NCBI GenBank assembly: GCA_045837725.1
Contig: JBEWZL010000209.1
Coordinates: 124,001-188,000 of the forward strand
Length of the DNA: 64,000 bases
From: Vermamoeba vermiformis
Lineage: Eukaryota; Tubulinea; Echinamoebida
Reading direction: 5' to 3'
Shown: positions 46,101 to 57,178 of the stretch, piece by piece
Layout: the number at the start of each line of letters is the position of its first letter
Position numbering within the stretch: position 1 is the first letter of the stretch
Program-made: the position numbers and the translations under genes
The notes under the pieces: model-generated
What the model saw: only the letters and a program-made list of their open reading frames with translations
Database searches by the model: none
Told to the model about the DNA's origin: nothing

Positions 46101-46145
46101 TTGGACTCTAAGGCCGAGTTATATATGCAGTTGCTTGGTCAATAA
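43137..46145 (+). CDS. Divergent ABC half-transporter with large charged insert in the ATPase
   Basis: Nine exons: 43137-43318, 43487-43661, 43742-44189, 44245-44357, 44411-44478, 44532-44657, 44704-44806, 44859-45108, 45160-46145 (816 aa). The N-terminal 400 residues contain hydrophobic helices, as in an exporter-type membrane domain. The ATPase has a Walker A GQNKAGKST where the fourth position is Lys instead of Gly, Q-loop ISYIPQKAFIFPGTIREN, signature VSGGFAQS, Walker B IVILDESMS and switch IIITHNM. Between Q-loop and signature sits an insert of about 200 residues: a Ser/Pro part, an acidic DSDDSDEDSS stretch and EKKEKKKKKKKYKK. Transported substrate unknown. Not close to the ABCD gene at the left edge. 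Confidence 0.85.
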
Positions 46146-46748
46146 GCGAATCAAATCCGATCAGCTCCTGAATAGAACACTGCACTGGTCTGGAAGAGCT
46201 CTGGACTAGTGGCCACCTACTCCACTATTTTATTATTAATCGCTGCTTGTATTATTGGTGCTGGTGTAACCAGTACTGGATGGATGTGTAGATTCCGTCT
46301 GGATGTCGATACTGGAGGCAATAAAATATGCTCGGAGTAAATGCAACATGTTGATTACTTATCAATTAGTATATCGCCATGTGCCGGTTAAATGTGTTGA
46401 TCGTGCTTTGAAATTTCGATATCGCCTTTTCTCCGTGATATGGGCCATTTCTCCTTGTTGACGAATAATTTACTGTTAAATTGTTCCCTTGGTGACCACA
46501 CTTCCATATACCTTGTAAGTACTCGCCCTACGATATAATGACAAGAGGCAATTACATTAATGTTGGGATCGTGGAATTTGTCGTGGATCATCGCAACTGA
46601 CCGCGAACCGCGTTGAACTGTTAGCAATAACAATAATAATAAGCTAAACACTCAAGTGTAATTTAACAACACCATTTGCTGCAATGTCACGAATATCTTA
46701 TTTTCTGAATTTACGCACCATTACTAATATCTCCCTGGCCAGAGTCAC
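46146..46748. other. Intergenic between ABC and Zn2Cys6 genes
   Basis: About 600 bases. The left part is AT-rich 3' flank. The minus strand holds an 87-codon ORF listed separately at low confidence; the rest is probably promoter. Confidence 0.5.
46388..46651 (-). CDS. Possible 87-residue protein with hydrophobic N-terminus
   Basis: Weak call. The frame opens MFSLLLLLLLTVQRG, signal-like, and ends with a charged, plausible-looking part (WSPREQFNSKLFVNKEKW, PISRRKGDIE). It is divergent from the Zn2Cys6 gene, 97 bp away, a common layout here. No family recognised. Alternative splice signals inside the ORF (a CTAACAG after the Leu run, and GTAATT) mean its true structure could differ or it may be noise. 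Confidence 0.3.
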   Translation of the reverse strand: MFSLLLLLLLTVQRGSRSVAMIHDKFHDPNINVIASCHYIVGRVLTRYMEVWSPREQFNSKLFVNKEKWPISRRKGDIEISKHDQHI

Positions 46749-48654
46749 ATGTCGAATTGGCCCTTTATCAACGAAGAACCCTCTGAAAGTCAACTTGACG
46801 AGACCTCGCAGTCCGATGGCAAAAAAGTTATTCCCTTCGCCGTGAGGGCTTGTGACTTTTGCAAGAAGCGCAAGATCCGCTGTGAAGGCACCATTCCCTG
46901 CACCGCCTGTCAGCGCCGAGGACAAGTTTGCACATTCACGCGCGAACAGAGCAAGCGAGGACCCAAGCCCAAGCGCGTGCGTCGTGAAGCAGTGCCCTCA
47001 ATGGCGAGTGGTCGTGCGGGCAGTGGTGCGAGTGAGGAGGTGAGCGGTGAACTGATCAGCTTGCAGCCCCTCACTCAGGACCTGTCCAAGCTCAAGATTG
47101 AACTCGAAATTCAAAAGCGCCTTGAAGCCCATTGGAAGCAGCAGTACTTTGATCTCTTGCAGCAACAGCAGAGCACTCAACTCGCGCTCGGCAGCTCTAA
47201 TGTGCCGGCCTATCTGCGCGGCATATTCATCGACAACAACACCACTGGCCTCGCACTCGATGTCTCGCCTGAATCGCCGCTGATTGGTCAGTTCTCCAGC
47301 ACCAGTTGGGGTCTGATTCGTGACCCTGACATTCCTCTCAAGCTGCAAACACTGTTTTCAGATGCAAATATGTGCACACTCCCGAGCTACAAATTGATGC
47401 TGCCCATCGACGAGCCAGTCAATAGCCTAATTTGGAAAGTGTTGATGCACAACACTGCTGACAGCATTGCAGACTTTCTGCGCCACGAGACCACACCGCT
47501 CGTGCTGCAGTTCATGCAGTCCGCAGTCGTGTTCGCTCAAGGACTGCGCGGCCTGGACGAGGACCAGCAACACTTGGACATTGGCAATCACTTGCTGCTC
47601 ATCATCAACGGCGCATTCAACATCTTGTTCTATCAGCGCGAGGTCCAGTACAACATCAAATACGTCAAACAGATCGCGTACGAGTTGCTCAATCTCGCGC
47701 AGTTCCTCAAGTACACGGGCACTGGTGCCGCGGCCAAACAACTCTCGCCGCTGTTGGTGCAAATCATGCAACAGTTCGAACCTGCGCTCGATGATCCTGA
47801 ACTGCTCACCAAGTACGTCTTATTCTAGTGGTTTGTAATTGAATACTGACATGTCGTGCAGTGCTTATGGACATCTGATACACAAGTCCGAATCGGCGAG
47901 TGAGCGCGACTATTGGATGGCCAAGTTGAATGGTGTGCAAGTGGTACGGTTGTTGATACTAATGCTCGTGTGACATCCATTTGACACGTGTCATTTAGCA
48001 AAATCCGCTCAGCAAGGCCATGCGAGACTTTACCGTGGTGATTTCAGGCCTCAAAATTCTATCGCCGCAGTCACAGTCCAGACAAGAGTTGAACGACTAC
48101 TTGCAACGCATTGACGCAGCTCAAGAGGTGTTGACGAGTGCCGCTGAAGCTGATCCCAAGAACCGTGAAAATTACAAGTTCTTTGCCATCTGGGCGCACA
48201 TGTCGCGTGCTGAAGTGTTTCATCGCTTGAATGAAATGCAACAACACGAACTCGCGCTCAAAGAGACCATGCGCAGATATTTTGCGCTGCCTCGCAACAT
48301 GTTCCGAAAAGCACTGCGCGGTCTGGCTTCGGTATGACACTTTATATGACGGGCACGTGTCCATCATTGCTAATATCTCCTTCGCAGTTAATCACCACTG
48401 AAGGTGTCACTTTAGTAACGGCCAGCAAGCTGTTGCAGCTCACAGACACGACATTCGACCCCAATGGCATGCCGCGCGACCTGTCGCTGATCATTCAACC
48501 ACCCACCAGCTCCGTAGTCGAGATTCATTCGAGCTCAGACGAAATCAATTCTGATGTCGTGTCACTGTCCCCACACGACTCCAATGAATCGAATGAAAAC
48601 TTTGAAGATTTTATTTTTGACCCGATCGTTGAACAGATGACTGAAGCTATGTAA
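46749..48654 (+). CDS. Zn2Cys6 binuclear-cluster transcription regulator
   Basis: Exons 46749-47812, 47862-47943, 47999-48331, 48388-48654 (581 aa). Residues about 34-60 form the cluster CDFCKKRKIRCEGTIPCTAC then CQRRGQVC, spacing CX2CX6CX5CX2CX6C, followed by the basic linker KRGPKPKRVRRE. This is the Gal4-type DNA-binding domain, abundant in fungi and also known from some amoebozoans. The rest is helical without a clear fungal middle-homology region. The C-terminus is acidic (SSSDEINSDVVSLSPHDSNE), suiting an activator. The second intron ends with TGACACGTGTCA before TTTAG. Confidence 0.9.
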
Positions 48655-48929
48655 ATTTTGTAAATACTTGGAATGTAAATATCGAATTAACTTTTATTGT
48701 GTCGGTGCAATTAGAGAGCTACGAGAAATAATATTTCAATGCAAGAACAGGACTGATGCAGCAAGAAGCACCACAATAGAGACGTGCACTCGCCAACCAT
48801 GTTTTAGTTATCATTGCTGCCAGCATAAGTGCGAGGACGGAATTGCGTCAATGCCACCACACCAATAATGCTCGGCTGTCGGCAGATGAAGTACTGAGCT
48901 TGGTAACACGCCCAATTTTGGTCTGCAGT

Positions 48930-51443
48930 TCATTCGTCGTCATCAATCTCCATGCTGTCCTCTTGACTCAGCGCATCGAATGGATTGCTAGTAGGTTTGA
49001 CTGCCATTGTTTTGCTACCAGAGTTAGTGCGCGGTTTGATGGGCGTGGTCGAGTTTGATTTCTTGCGTTGACTTGGCACTGCGACACGTGACTCCAAGCC
49101 GGCAGTGATTTGTTGCGTCAACAATGTCACGTGATCGTCCTCTTCGGGAGTTAATTTCAGTGAACCAAGCTGATTGTCACACACGCATTGCATTGTGTGC
49201 ACGAACAGCTTGCCATTGTACCACTCAGCGATGTTCAAATCAGTGCAATCACGTGCCAAGTCCAGCAGATACAGTGCCTCGAACAGTGCCGCACTGATCA
49301 CTTGCCACACAGCGCCTTTGTGAATGAACTCTATGTCGTGTGGCACTTTAATGCCCGCAAGATCACGTGATGCAGTGTGATTGAGCACGTGATGCAGTGC
49401 TAGGGCTTGAATGTCACGTTGTGTGAGTGGCACTTTGTCATAGGTCTACAAGACATGAATAAGCTGCTGTTGGTAGAATAGTTTCACATACCTGCAGCCA
49501 ATACCGCGCTGCCAACACAAATAACGAATCACGTGACAGTACGGTGAGGGTTTGGCGTGAATACATCAGCTTAGATAGAATATGAAGCAACTGTTCACTG
49601 AACAGAGTGTTAATGATCAATGCATTCACTGAACAGACTCGGTGACGTACCGCGGCAGTTGATAGAGCTGTGCGAGTGAGGGCAGTGGTGACTGATCGAC
49701 TGCAAATGAAGAGCACACGGACACTTGCTGGTCTTTGTAGTGATCTCCAGTGCGGAAATACTCCGTGTAGCACGTGATATCTGCCATTGGTGAGCACACT
49801 AATAACAAAAAGGATCGTCGATTAACTCACTTGACGCGTCATTGTCTGACTTGAAAAATATTCCGATGACTTGTTGATTGATTGGTCTGCACGCCATGAA
49901 ACACGTCTCTTTGGAGTAGTCTGCGCAGTGTTGTTAGTTGTGCCTATAATACACGTCTATGAATTGAATTAATAGTCTAATACCTTCGAGTATTGCACCA
50001 CGCACCAGTGCACCTGTGTTCAGCATGGCCAAGTTGCAGCGACCTTTGCGCACGTGTGGGAAGGCGATGGGAGGAATGCTGAACTGTGTTGTGCCCAGTG
50101 TGACAGTTGGTGACACATTTTCCAAATTAGGTAATGTCATGGCGGCAGTGTAGTGCTCCACACTGTACTGCATCAACGACTTGAGCGAGTCTAATTTCCT
50201 AATTAGGCAATGGATCAGATCGGTGCCAACACCTACCACTCATCACCACGCGGTCCTTCAAGTACTGCAAAGCACTCTCATTCGAGTCACGTGCCGCTAA
50301 GAACTTTCCAATCGAATAAAACAGACTCTCGCGTGCTTGGGCTGTGCGGTCTTTGTGCCGCCAATTGTCGCGAATGTAGCGCTGCAAATCATTCAAATCT
50401 CCGGCCTTATCACTGGTGTAGTCATTGCCAGCAAGTGTCGCAAACATTGGCAGCAGCTGTCAAACGTGTCATCAAGTGCAATAATTGCCAAAATGATCCG
50501 TGTCTGTTGATGGTACCTGTGCTTTGAAGCCAAAGTGCTCGGCCACACTGGCAGGGGTGATAATGTCGGCTATAATGTCGTCACCTTAATTAGCGGTCAG
50601 TAAGTGGCTATTTCCTAAAAAGGAAGGAGTGTACCATCAGCCGCGAACGTGTCAATGTGAATAAAGCCAGGATGATCGGCGAACATGACGTAGTCTGTGT
50701 CATTACCCACGACAAATGCGCTATTTGTGCGTGCATAACTGATGCAAATAGGTCAATAATAATGAATAATAAGGCCATGCGATCGATCTTACTGCGCTAC
50801 AACTGGATCTGCTTCGCCATCGGTGACGAAGTATTCTATCTCGAGCTCATCCAATAGCGACAAGAATATACTCTTGATCATATCGTTAGTGGCATATAGA
50901 AGTCGGCTATAAGTGTACCTTAATGAATGGCGGGAACCAGATCTGAGTGTTGTCAACTTCGATCGGGCCCATTGGATTGCTTTGAATTTTTTTAACGAGC
51001 TGATGAACTTCTGTAATTTTCTTTTGAAATCGCGTCAATACAGTATCGAGTTTAGCATCGTCTGAAATGCCGTCTAAGTACACGATGACTTGGATCTGAT
51101 TGTCTTTGAAAAACTTGAGGCGTTGTAATAAAATCGCTCGATATCTGTGTAATAGTAAGTATTGTCCTATTAGTATAATTTGCACGTACTGATCATATTG
51201 TGCGCCATAAGACAAGTCAACATGAGCGGCATTAAAAATAGATCGAAAAAATGCGCTGCCGTCTATGACCATTTTCAAGTGACCTCCTAATAATTATTTT
51301 AATATTATTTGGTATTTTTTAAAAATTATATTTTTGGTATTCAGTGTTTATTTCCAACCTTTTTCTTGGATCCACTTTGACAGATTTACTGTCTTCGTTA
51401 TCTGTTTCTCTCGTAAGAACGTCAATAGACCTCTGATACCCAT
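48930..51443 (-). CDS. Asteroid-like XPG/FEN-family nuclease
   Basis: Twelve exons: 51359-51443, 51190-51286, 50919-51144, 50793-50872, 50635-50738, 50517-50584, 50237-50456, 49984-50190, 49831-49920, 49651-49798, 49492-49597, 48930-49445 (648 aa). The N-terminus MGIRGLLTFLREKQ is the XPG-N start, followed by MVIDGSAFF and VYLDG (first metal-binding aspartates). XPG-I shows EYFVTDGEADPVVA and FVVGNDTDYVMF, then LLPMFATLAGNDYT. The family Asp/Glu set therefore appears present. Similar to ASTE1, whose animal member acts in DNA end protection. The C-terminus is basic then acidic. Several introns are only about 45 bp, and two use AAG acceptors. Tandem with MED13, 146 bp apart. Confidence 0.88.
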
Positions 51444-51589
51444 TTTGAAATGTTTTGTGGTATATTGTTCATCTTTTTGCAAATATTGAAAGAAGCCAAA
51501 ATTTTCCTTTTTGGATCCCGACAATAAACTCAATCAATTACAGATGCATTCGATTCGGTTTATTTACAAATAAGTACAATGGTCACCTA

Positions 51590-54500
51590 TCACGTGACTT
51601 TGAAGAACTGCAGCACACTCGACAGTCGCGCGAGTCTCTTAGCGACAGCGGCGTGTAGCGGCAGAATAGAGTGGCGAACAGGACCGTCCAGCCAAGACAG
51701 CGCCCAGCACTCGCGCACGAAATCTCGAATCACGTGGTGCATGTTTGGGAGATATTCAGCGCGACCGTGCTCTAAATATAGGCGCGCAAAGAGCACTGTT
51801 TGCGCAGGACACAGCGAAGAATTGCAGTTCTGCATCGCTGTCGGGGCCACGAGATACGCAGAGATCAGCGGCCGAGTCACGTGCGGGGGTGAGGGCGGAA
51901 CATTTCCAGGCGTGGAGGGCGTGGCCGGGGAGTGCAGACTGTTCATGTTGCGCGGACGCACCGTGGAGGTGTCAAAGTGACAGGTCGGATGTGGCGGATA
52001 GAACGCAAAGCTTTCAGTTGCCAGCTGCTCGCTGTGCGTGGCATCGAATATGAACTGCAATTCGCGATTGAAGGTGATAGAGGCCACGTGCGCGCTGAGA
52101 ATGATGTCGGAGTAGGCGACGTCAGGGCCTGACAGCACGTGTTGCCATTCTTGGAGTTCATTGGGCAAGAACTCGCCATATTTAGTAATGATAACGTGCC
52201 ACCGCTTCAATGGCAGCAATTTGTTGCAAAGACTCCACAACTGGCTCGTCTGATCGTGCATGTCGCGCTGTGTTTTGAGCAGGCGTGCTTCGAGGAATTC
52301 ACCGCGCGCATCAGTGCAACAGACTGCTGTCCAATCACCGTAGTCCGAGGCTGTGTAACAAAAATGGAAGTAATCACGTGCTTGCGATGAGCCAGCTGGT
52401 TTTGCGTCTAAAAATAGCTCAGGCATGTCACTGGCACTCTTCTCGGGCAGTCCATTTGCAGGCGCGAGAACAGCACTGGGCTCGAACAATTTGAATGACT
52501 TGAACGCGGTTAGTATTGCTAAATATAGAACAATGAGCACAGCTACGTACATTGTTGGTGAGCGAGGACATGGTGGGTGTGGAGGGCGTGGTGTGATTGG
52601 TCTTGTTCGTCATCACTGTCACGCGACGACTCTTGTTGAACACCGAGAAGCACAGTGCCTTGACTTTGGTCGAGTCTGCACGCTTGTCGATCACGTGACT
52701 GATTGGGATGGGTTGCAGAATCAAATTCAAATTGCCTTTTTTGGACGTAATTTCAGCAATCGAGGCGAGACACTTGTAGAGCAGGGCTTGATTTTGTTGC
52801 GTGGCAGGTGACTTGGTCACGTGATCGAATGGGAACACAATGTAGACTACAATACAGCTGTCTGAATATGCATTCAACACGGAGTCCTCGCACAGATGAT
52901 TGGCTGCATGGAATGTGTTAATAGACATCACGGCCAATCACCTAAATACGTACCCAAGTTCTTGCAGGACTCGACGAATTGCGAGGCATAATTGTACTTG
53001 ACTTCAGCGCTGATAATGTCCTCTGAGTCGGCCATGTCCGGTGCGAATACAATTCCTTCACCAAATTTGGAAGTCTGCGCTGCTTTGTGTTTGCCCAAGT
53101 TGCAGAGCTCGTAAATAGCACTCAGCTCGTTGAAGAAGGTGATGACCTGATTGAGCAAGAACTGATTGTCAGGTGTGATCACAAAGTACGCCACATTCTT
53201 CTTTGGGGCGTAGGGCTCTAAATTCGCTTTTTCCCAAAAAGGCAATAGCTTTGGCGGAACTTCCAGCCATTCTTCTTGATATCCAACGAGAAATTTCGGT
53301 TCTTTGAGCTCTTCAACGAACGGATTTGCTGGTGTGGCATTATTTGTGTTGGCCGCGGAGTTGTTGATCAATGCGCGCACCAACTTGTCGCCACCGCCGA
53401 TGAGTGACCAATCATTGAACGACAACGGGCCCTTGCACTCGATCGAGGACTTGGTGTTGCGCAGCATGTTCTGCAGTGAGCTTGTGAGCAATGATTGCAC
53501 GTGATCGGTCAGTCGTCTGTTCGAAGTGAGGGGCATGGAAATCGGGTCTAAAATGAGCTCCAACAACCAGCTGTTCGGCTCTTCTTGTGTTTGAAAGTCT
53601 CTGAGTGCCGAGTAGACACCAGTCCAGTTCTGGCGCTGCTGTCGCACTTCAATCATGAACTGTGCTGCGCGGTCAACCAACACGCCGACGTTGTTTTCAT
53701 TGTCAAATGACACGTCGTAGCCAATCAGTGCTTGTTGTTCAATCACTTCAATCAGTCGCTGCAGTTGAGTGTCACGCAGCGCAAATTGAGTGCCGGGTGG
53801 AGTGTTGGACTTGATGTATGGAATAGGAGTCATGCCTGGTGTGTGCGGTGTTTTGATGGCATTGCTCGGGGTGGATGGATTGCGCGGGAATTGAGAGGGT
53901 GAGGGCTGTGAAGTGGGTGACATCTGATTGTAGAGGCCAGGGGAGTGCACTTGCAGCGAGTATGGCGTGTGTTGAGGCGTGAGTGAGTGACCTACTGAGC
54001 CGAATGATGGCACGTGTTGTGGTGTGTAGGCCGAGAAATAGTGCTTGAAGTGCTGCATGATGTCGAGTGCGTGCAAGTCTATGTTCAGCGCATCGAGCAC
54101 GTAGGTCAGTTTGACAGCTGTCACTGGGCTGTAACGCGATGACAACAGCTGCGTGATTAAGTTGTTGCCGCGCGGTCCTCGATCTTCACGCGAGATCGGA
54201 TTGATCAATTCAAAGTGCGGCAGCGGTGAAGACTTGTTGCCAACATTTCCCTTGATGACGTCACTGGGCTTGACATCGGGTGTGAAGGGCGGTGGATTGG
54301 ACGAGTCACCGTTGAGCTCATCCATCGGGTGATCTCTGTCGAATGGATTGTCCAGTGCCATCTCCTCGTCACTGTCGCTGTCACTGCTGCTCTCGCTGTC
54401 ACTCTCATCGCTGCTGATGTTGTCCAGCATGGAACTTCGCTCTTTGAGGTCGCCGAGCTTCGGATCAGAATTGCCTTGTTTGGATGTGCTGTCAGACATC

Positions 54501-56844
54501 TCGGACTTGGGGTCCGCACTGTACGACAGCAAATCACTCTTCGTCACTTTGCTATTAGCTGGAGTGTACGTGAGCGAGGACTTGAGTGAGACTTTGGGAA
54601 TGGCGTTGTTGAGTGATTGATAGTCAGGAGGACACATGCCATAGAGTGTTCGTTGCTTCTGTTTGGCTGTCAACAGTGCCTCAGAGTTATTCCGCGAGAC
54701 AACAATCTCTTCAGTCGATGCGGCTAGAGGTACAGTGGTGGGATTGGAGCTAATTGAAAATGAATTCGACTTGTCAAGGGCTGGTTGAGCAGCAGCGACT
54801 GGCTCTGGCTTGAGCGGCTCGACAGTGTCAATCTCCATTTTAGTGACAGTAGCTACTGGCTCCACGGGCTTGGGTTTGGGTTTCTCTTTGTCAATTTCCA
54901 TCATCCACTCGTCAAAATCATCGTTGCCGAGCCCTTTTGAAATGTCAAAATCGAAGGTATCCCTGTCCGCAAGTTAATATCAACTCTAATATGCAATGCT
55001 CCTAACGTACTTTTCTATTGGGAATTTAGTCTCAATAACCATGGGCTCGGCAGGCTTCTGTTCCACAGGTGCGGGTGTCACTTCAGTGATAGGTGGTGGC
55101 ACTACCGCTGCTGTCGGCTGTGCAGCGCCTTGTTGACTTTGCGATAATTTTTTCTTGGCTGTGAAAATTAACCTTGGCCTCGTCGGTGCAGCAGGTTGTG
55201 TTGGAGGTGCAGCAGGTGTTGAATTAGGCTGTGGTGCATTGTTGGCATTGTTGTTGCCCGAGTCGAGCACTACTTCAGCTGCAGGCTCGGTATTGCTCGT
55301 GGTCGGGGCTGTGGGCTGTGGTTCTTCAGCTTTACGTTTGCTCTCGTCCTCTTCAGGCTTGGGCGTCAATTGATTTTTCACTTCAGGAGCTTTGGGCTTA
55401 GTGACGGGCACTACTGGGGCTGGCAGACTGTCCAAATTCAGAAACGGATCTTTGTACTTCCAGAAATTGACTTCTTTGCGGAATTTTGCGTCCTTGCTGT
55501 TGACTGACAGCGATTTGAATCCATTGTTCAGCAAGGTGATGGTTGAGTCGTTGCGCTGTGCATATTCATACGCGTAAAACTGTTCGAGCAGTGCTTTGCT
55601 CTGTGGTAATCGCAGCGGTGCTATTTTGAACACGAGTCCGCTCGGGAATGTGAAGGTTGAATTGCCGATCTGCACTTTGACCGCGTACTGACTCAGCGCG
55701 TGATTTTGATGTGACAAATGTTCCGCCCAGGACTTGCTTTGTGAAGCGAGTTCTTCCGCGGCTTCAACGACTGTTTTGATCTGGCCAATAGCACCCGTCG
55801 TGCTCGTCAAGACGTGTTTGTTCCACACGGCCTTGTTCTGAACTTGAGCCATAATAGCCCTGAGCTCTGTTGCGTCCAGTTGTTGCAAGCGTGTTTTGAA
55901 TGCTGACACATAACAACAGATGACACCGCCCATCAAAAAGAATTTGATTGTAATCGAGTCCAAACACTCGTCATCGCGGAATATTAACAACGAGGGGTCA
56001 ATTGCACGACTATATGCAATATTAGTATTTAAAATCGTGTATTAAATGTCTGTGGTACCTCATTTCATCAGGCAAATGCAGAAAGAAATCGGAGACACGC
56101 ACGAATGAGTTTTGATGCAGTACTCTAATAGGCATATGTTAGTAAGTGTAATTACAAGCATCAAATAGACTTACTTTTGCACCAAATTCTTCAGCGCGCT
56201 AAATAGCAAACTAATGCGCGCCTCGTCACCCTCATGCGTCGCTCCTTCGCCAAATTTAAGCGTACCACTTTCTTTTTCTAATAGAGAGATTGTTAATTAC
56301 GATGTTATGATCAAGAACAATATGATTTGTATGTACTAATTAGTTGCGTCAAAGAACTCAGTTCTGGCAACGATCCACTAAACAAGAAGACCCATAATTC
56401 GCTATCGCTCTCGTCGTCAGCATGATTTGGTCCTATAAATATTGTTTATTAGCCAATACGTCTTGAAAGCTGGACTAGTCAAAGGAAAATGTGTGGCGCG
56501 ATCTGGATCTTGCCATCATCATTTTCTTGAGAATCGTTTTTGCTAACACAGCAATAAATATAATAAAATTGAACATATTCTACTATGAAGTTCAAACTAT
56601 AGAGCTTACCATAAGAGATCTCACGCTTGAAGTAAATTGACGCGATATCTCGTTCTAATAAATCTGTGAATGCATTGTATGTATTTTCTAAATTGCCAAT
56701 AAAGCGTAGCCAATTGATCCTGTCGAATCCGCTCTGTGAGAAAGTTAAGAAAAATAAATCTGTTGAAAAACAAGCAGAAAATAAAAAAGCAATCATAGTA
56801 ATTAAGGATACTATCGCAAATATATTAGAAACGGCATTATCCAT
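51590..56844 (-). CDS. MED13: Mediator subunit MED13 (kinase module)
   Basis: Links the CDK8 kinase module to core Mediator. Exons: 56812-56844, 56610-56733, 56337-56432, 56175-56277, 56059-56124, 55011-56009, 52954-54962, 52551-52903, 51590-52498 (1563 aa). N-terminal FDRINWLRFIG and SELWVFLFSGSLPEL match the Med13 N-terminal domain. The centre is disordered, with an acidic SDESDSESSSDSDSDEE stretch. The MID/PIWI-like half is clear: VGVLVDRAAQFMIEVRQQ, GPLSFNDWSLIGGGDKLV, LLPFWEKANLEPYAPKKNVA, NELSAIYELCNLGKH, IVVYIVFPFD, LILQPIPISHVI, ALSWLDG. The join of exons 2 and 3 is the least certain; a 12-nt microexon could be fitted but is not needed. Confidence 0.92.
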
Positions 56845-56921
56845 TATATTCTTAATTGTTAACAATTAATTGTTTCCATGAGCCAAGATCAAATTGATCG
56901 TTCAACTGGATCGTGTGGTTG

Positions 56922-57178
56922 ATGCGTACAAGATTAAATAAGCATGCGCAATTGAGTACAGGTCACACTTGGTTGCGTAGTGCGTGCGCGGAGTTGATAA
57001 GATTGGTTTTTTCTCCTGTCGAAAAATTGTTTGACATTTTAGGAACTGACTTTCGAGTGAGTACTTTGTGCACTATAGTATCTAGTATATCTATGATATA
57101 AGCAAAAAGATGACGAGTACCTCTATAGCTACAAAATCTTTATTTTAGTCTACAGATCGCGATAACAATAAATTATAA
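56922..57178 (+). CDS. Possible 54-residue protein, tail overlaps MIS12 gene
   Basis: Exons 56922-57056 and 57149-57178, with GTGAGT donor, TTTTAG acceptor and matching phase. The product is basic with one amphipathic helix (ACAELIRLVFSPVEKLFDIL), like small mitochondrial membrane-associated subunits. No family recognised. It starts 77 bp from the MED13 start on the other strand. Its stop (57176-57178) ends immediately next to and over the MIS12 3' end, so the two genes would overlap tail to tail. Confidence 0.4.

Noticed and set aside
46684-46857. Overlapping plus-strand ORF starting MSRISYFLNLRTITN
   Set aside because: Runs in another frame into the Zn2Cys6 exon; at most an upstream ORF.
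50907-50918. 12 bp 'intron' after exon 3 of the Asteroid gene
   Set aside because: Too short to splice; the next acceptor at 50873/50872 gives the conserved frame.
56514-56525. 12-nt microexon in MED13 using a GC donor
   Set aside because: Phase fits, but a plain splice from 56610 to 56432 also fits and needs no extra exon.
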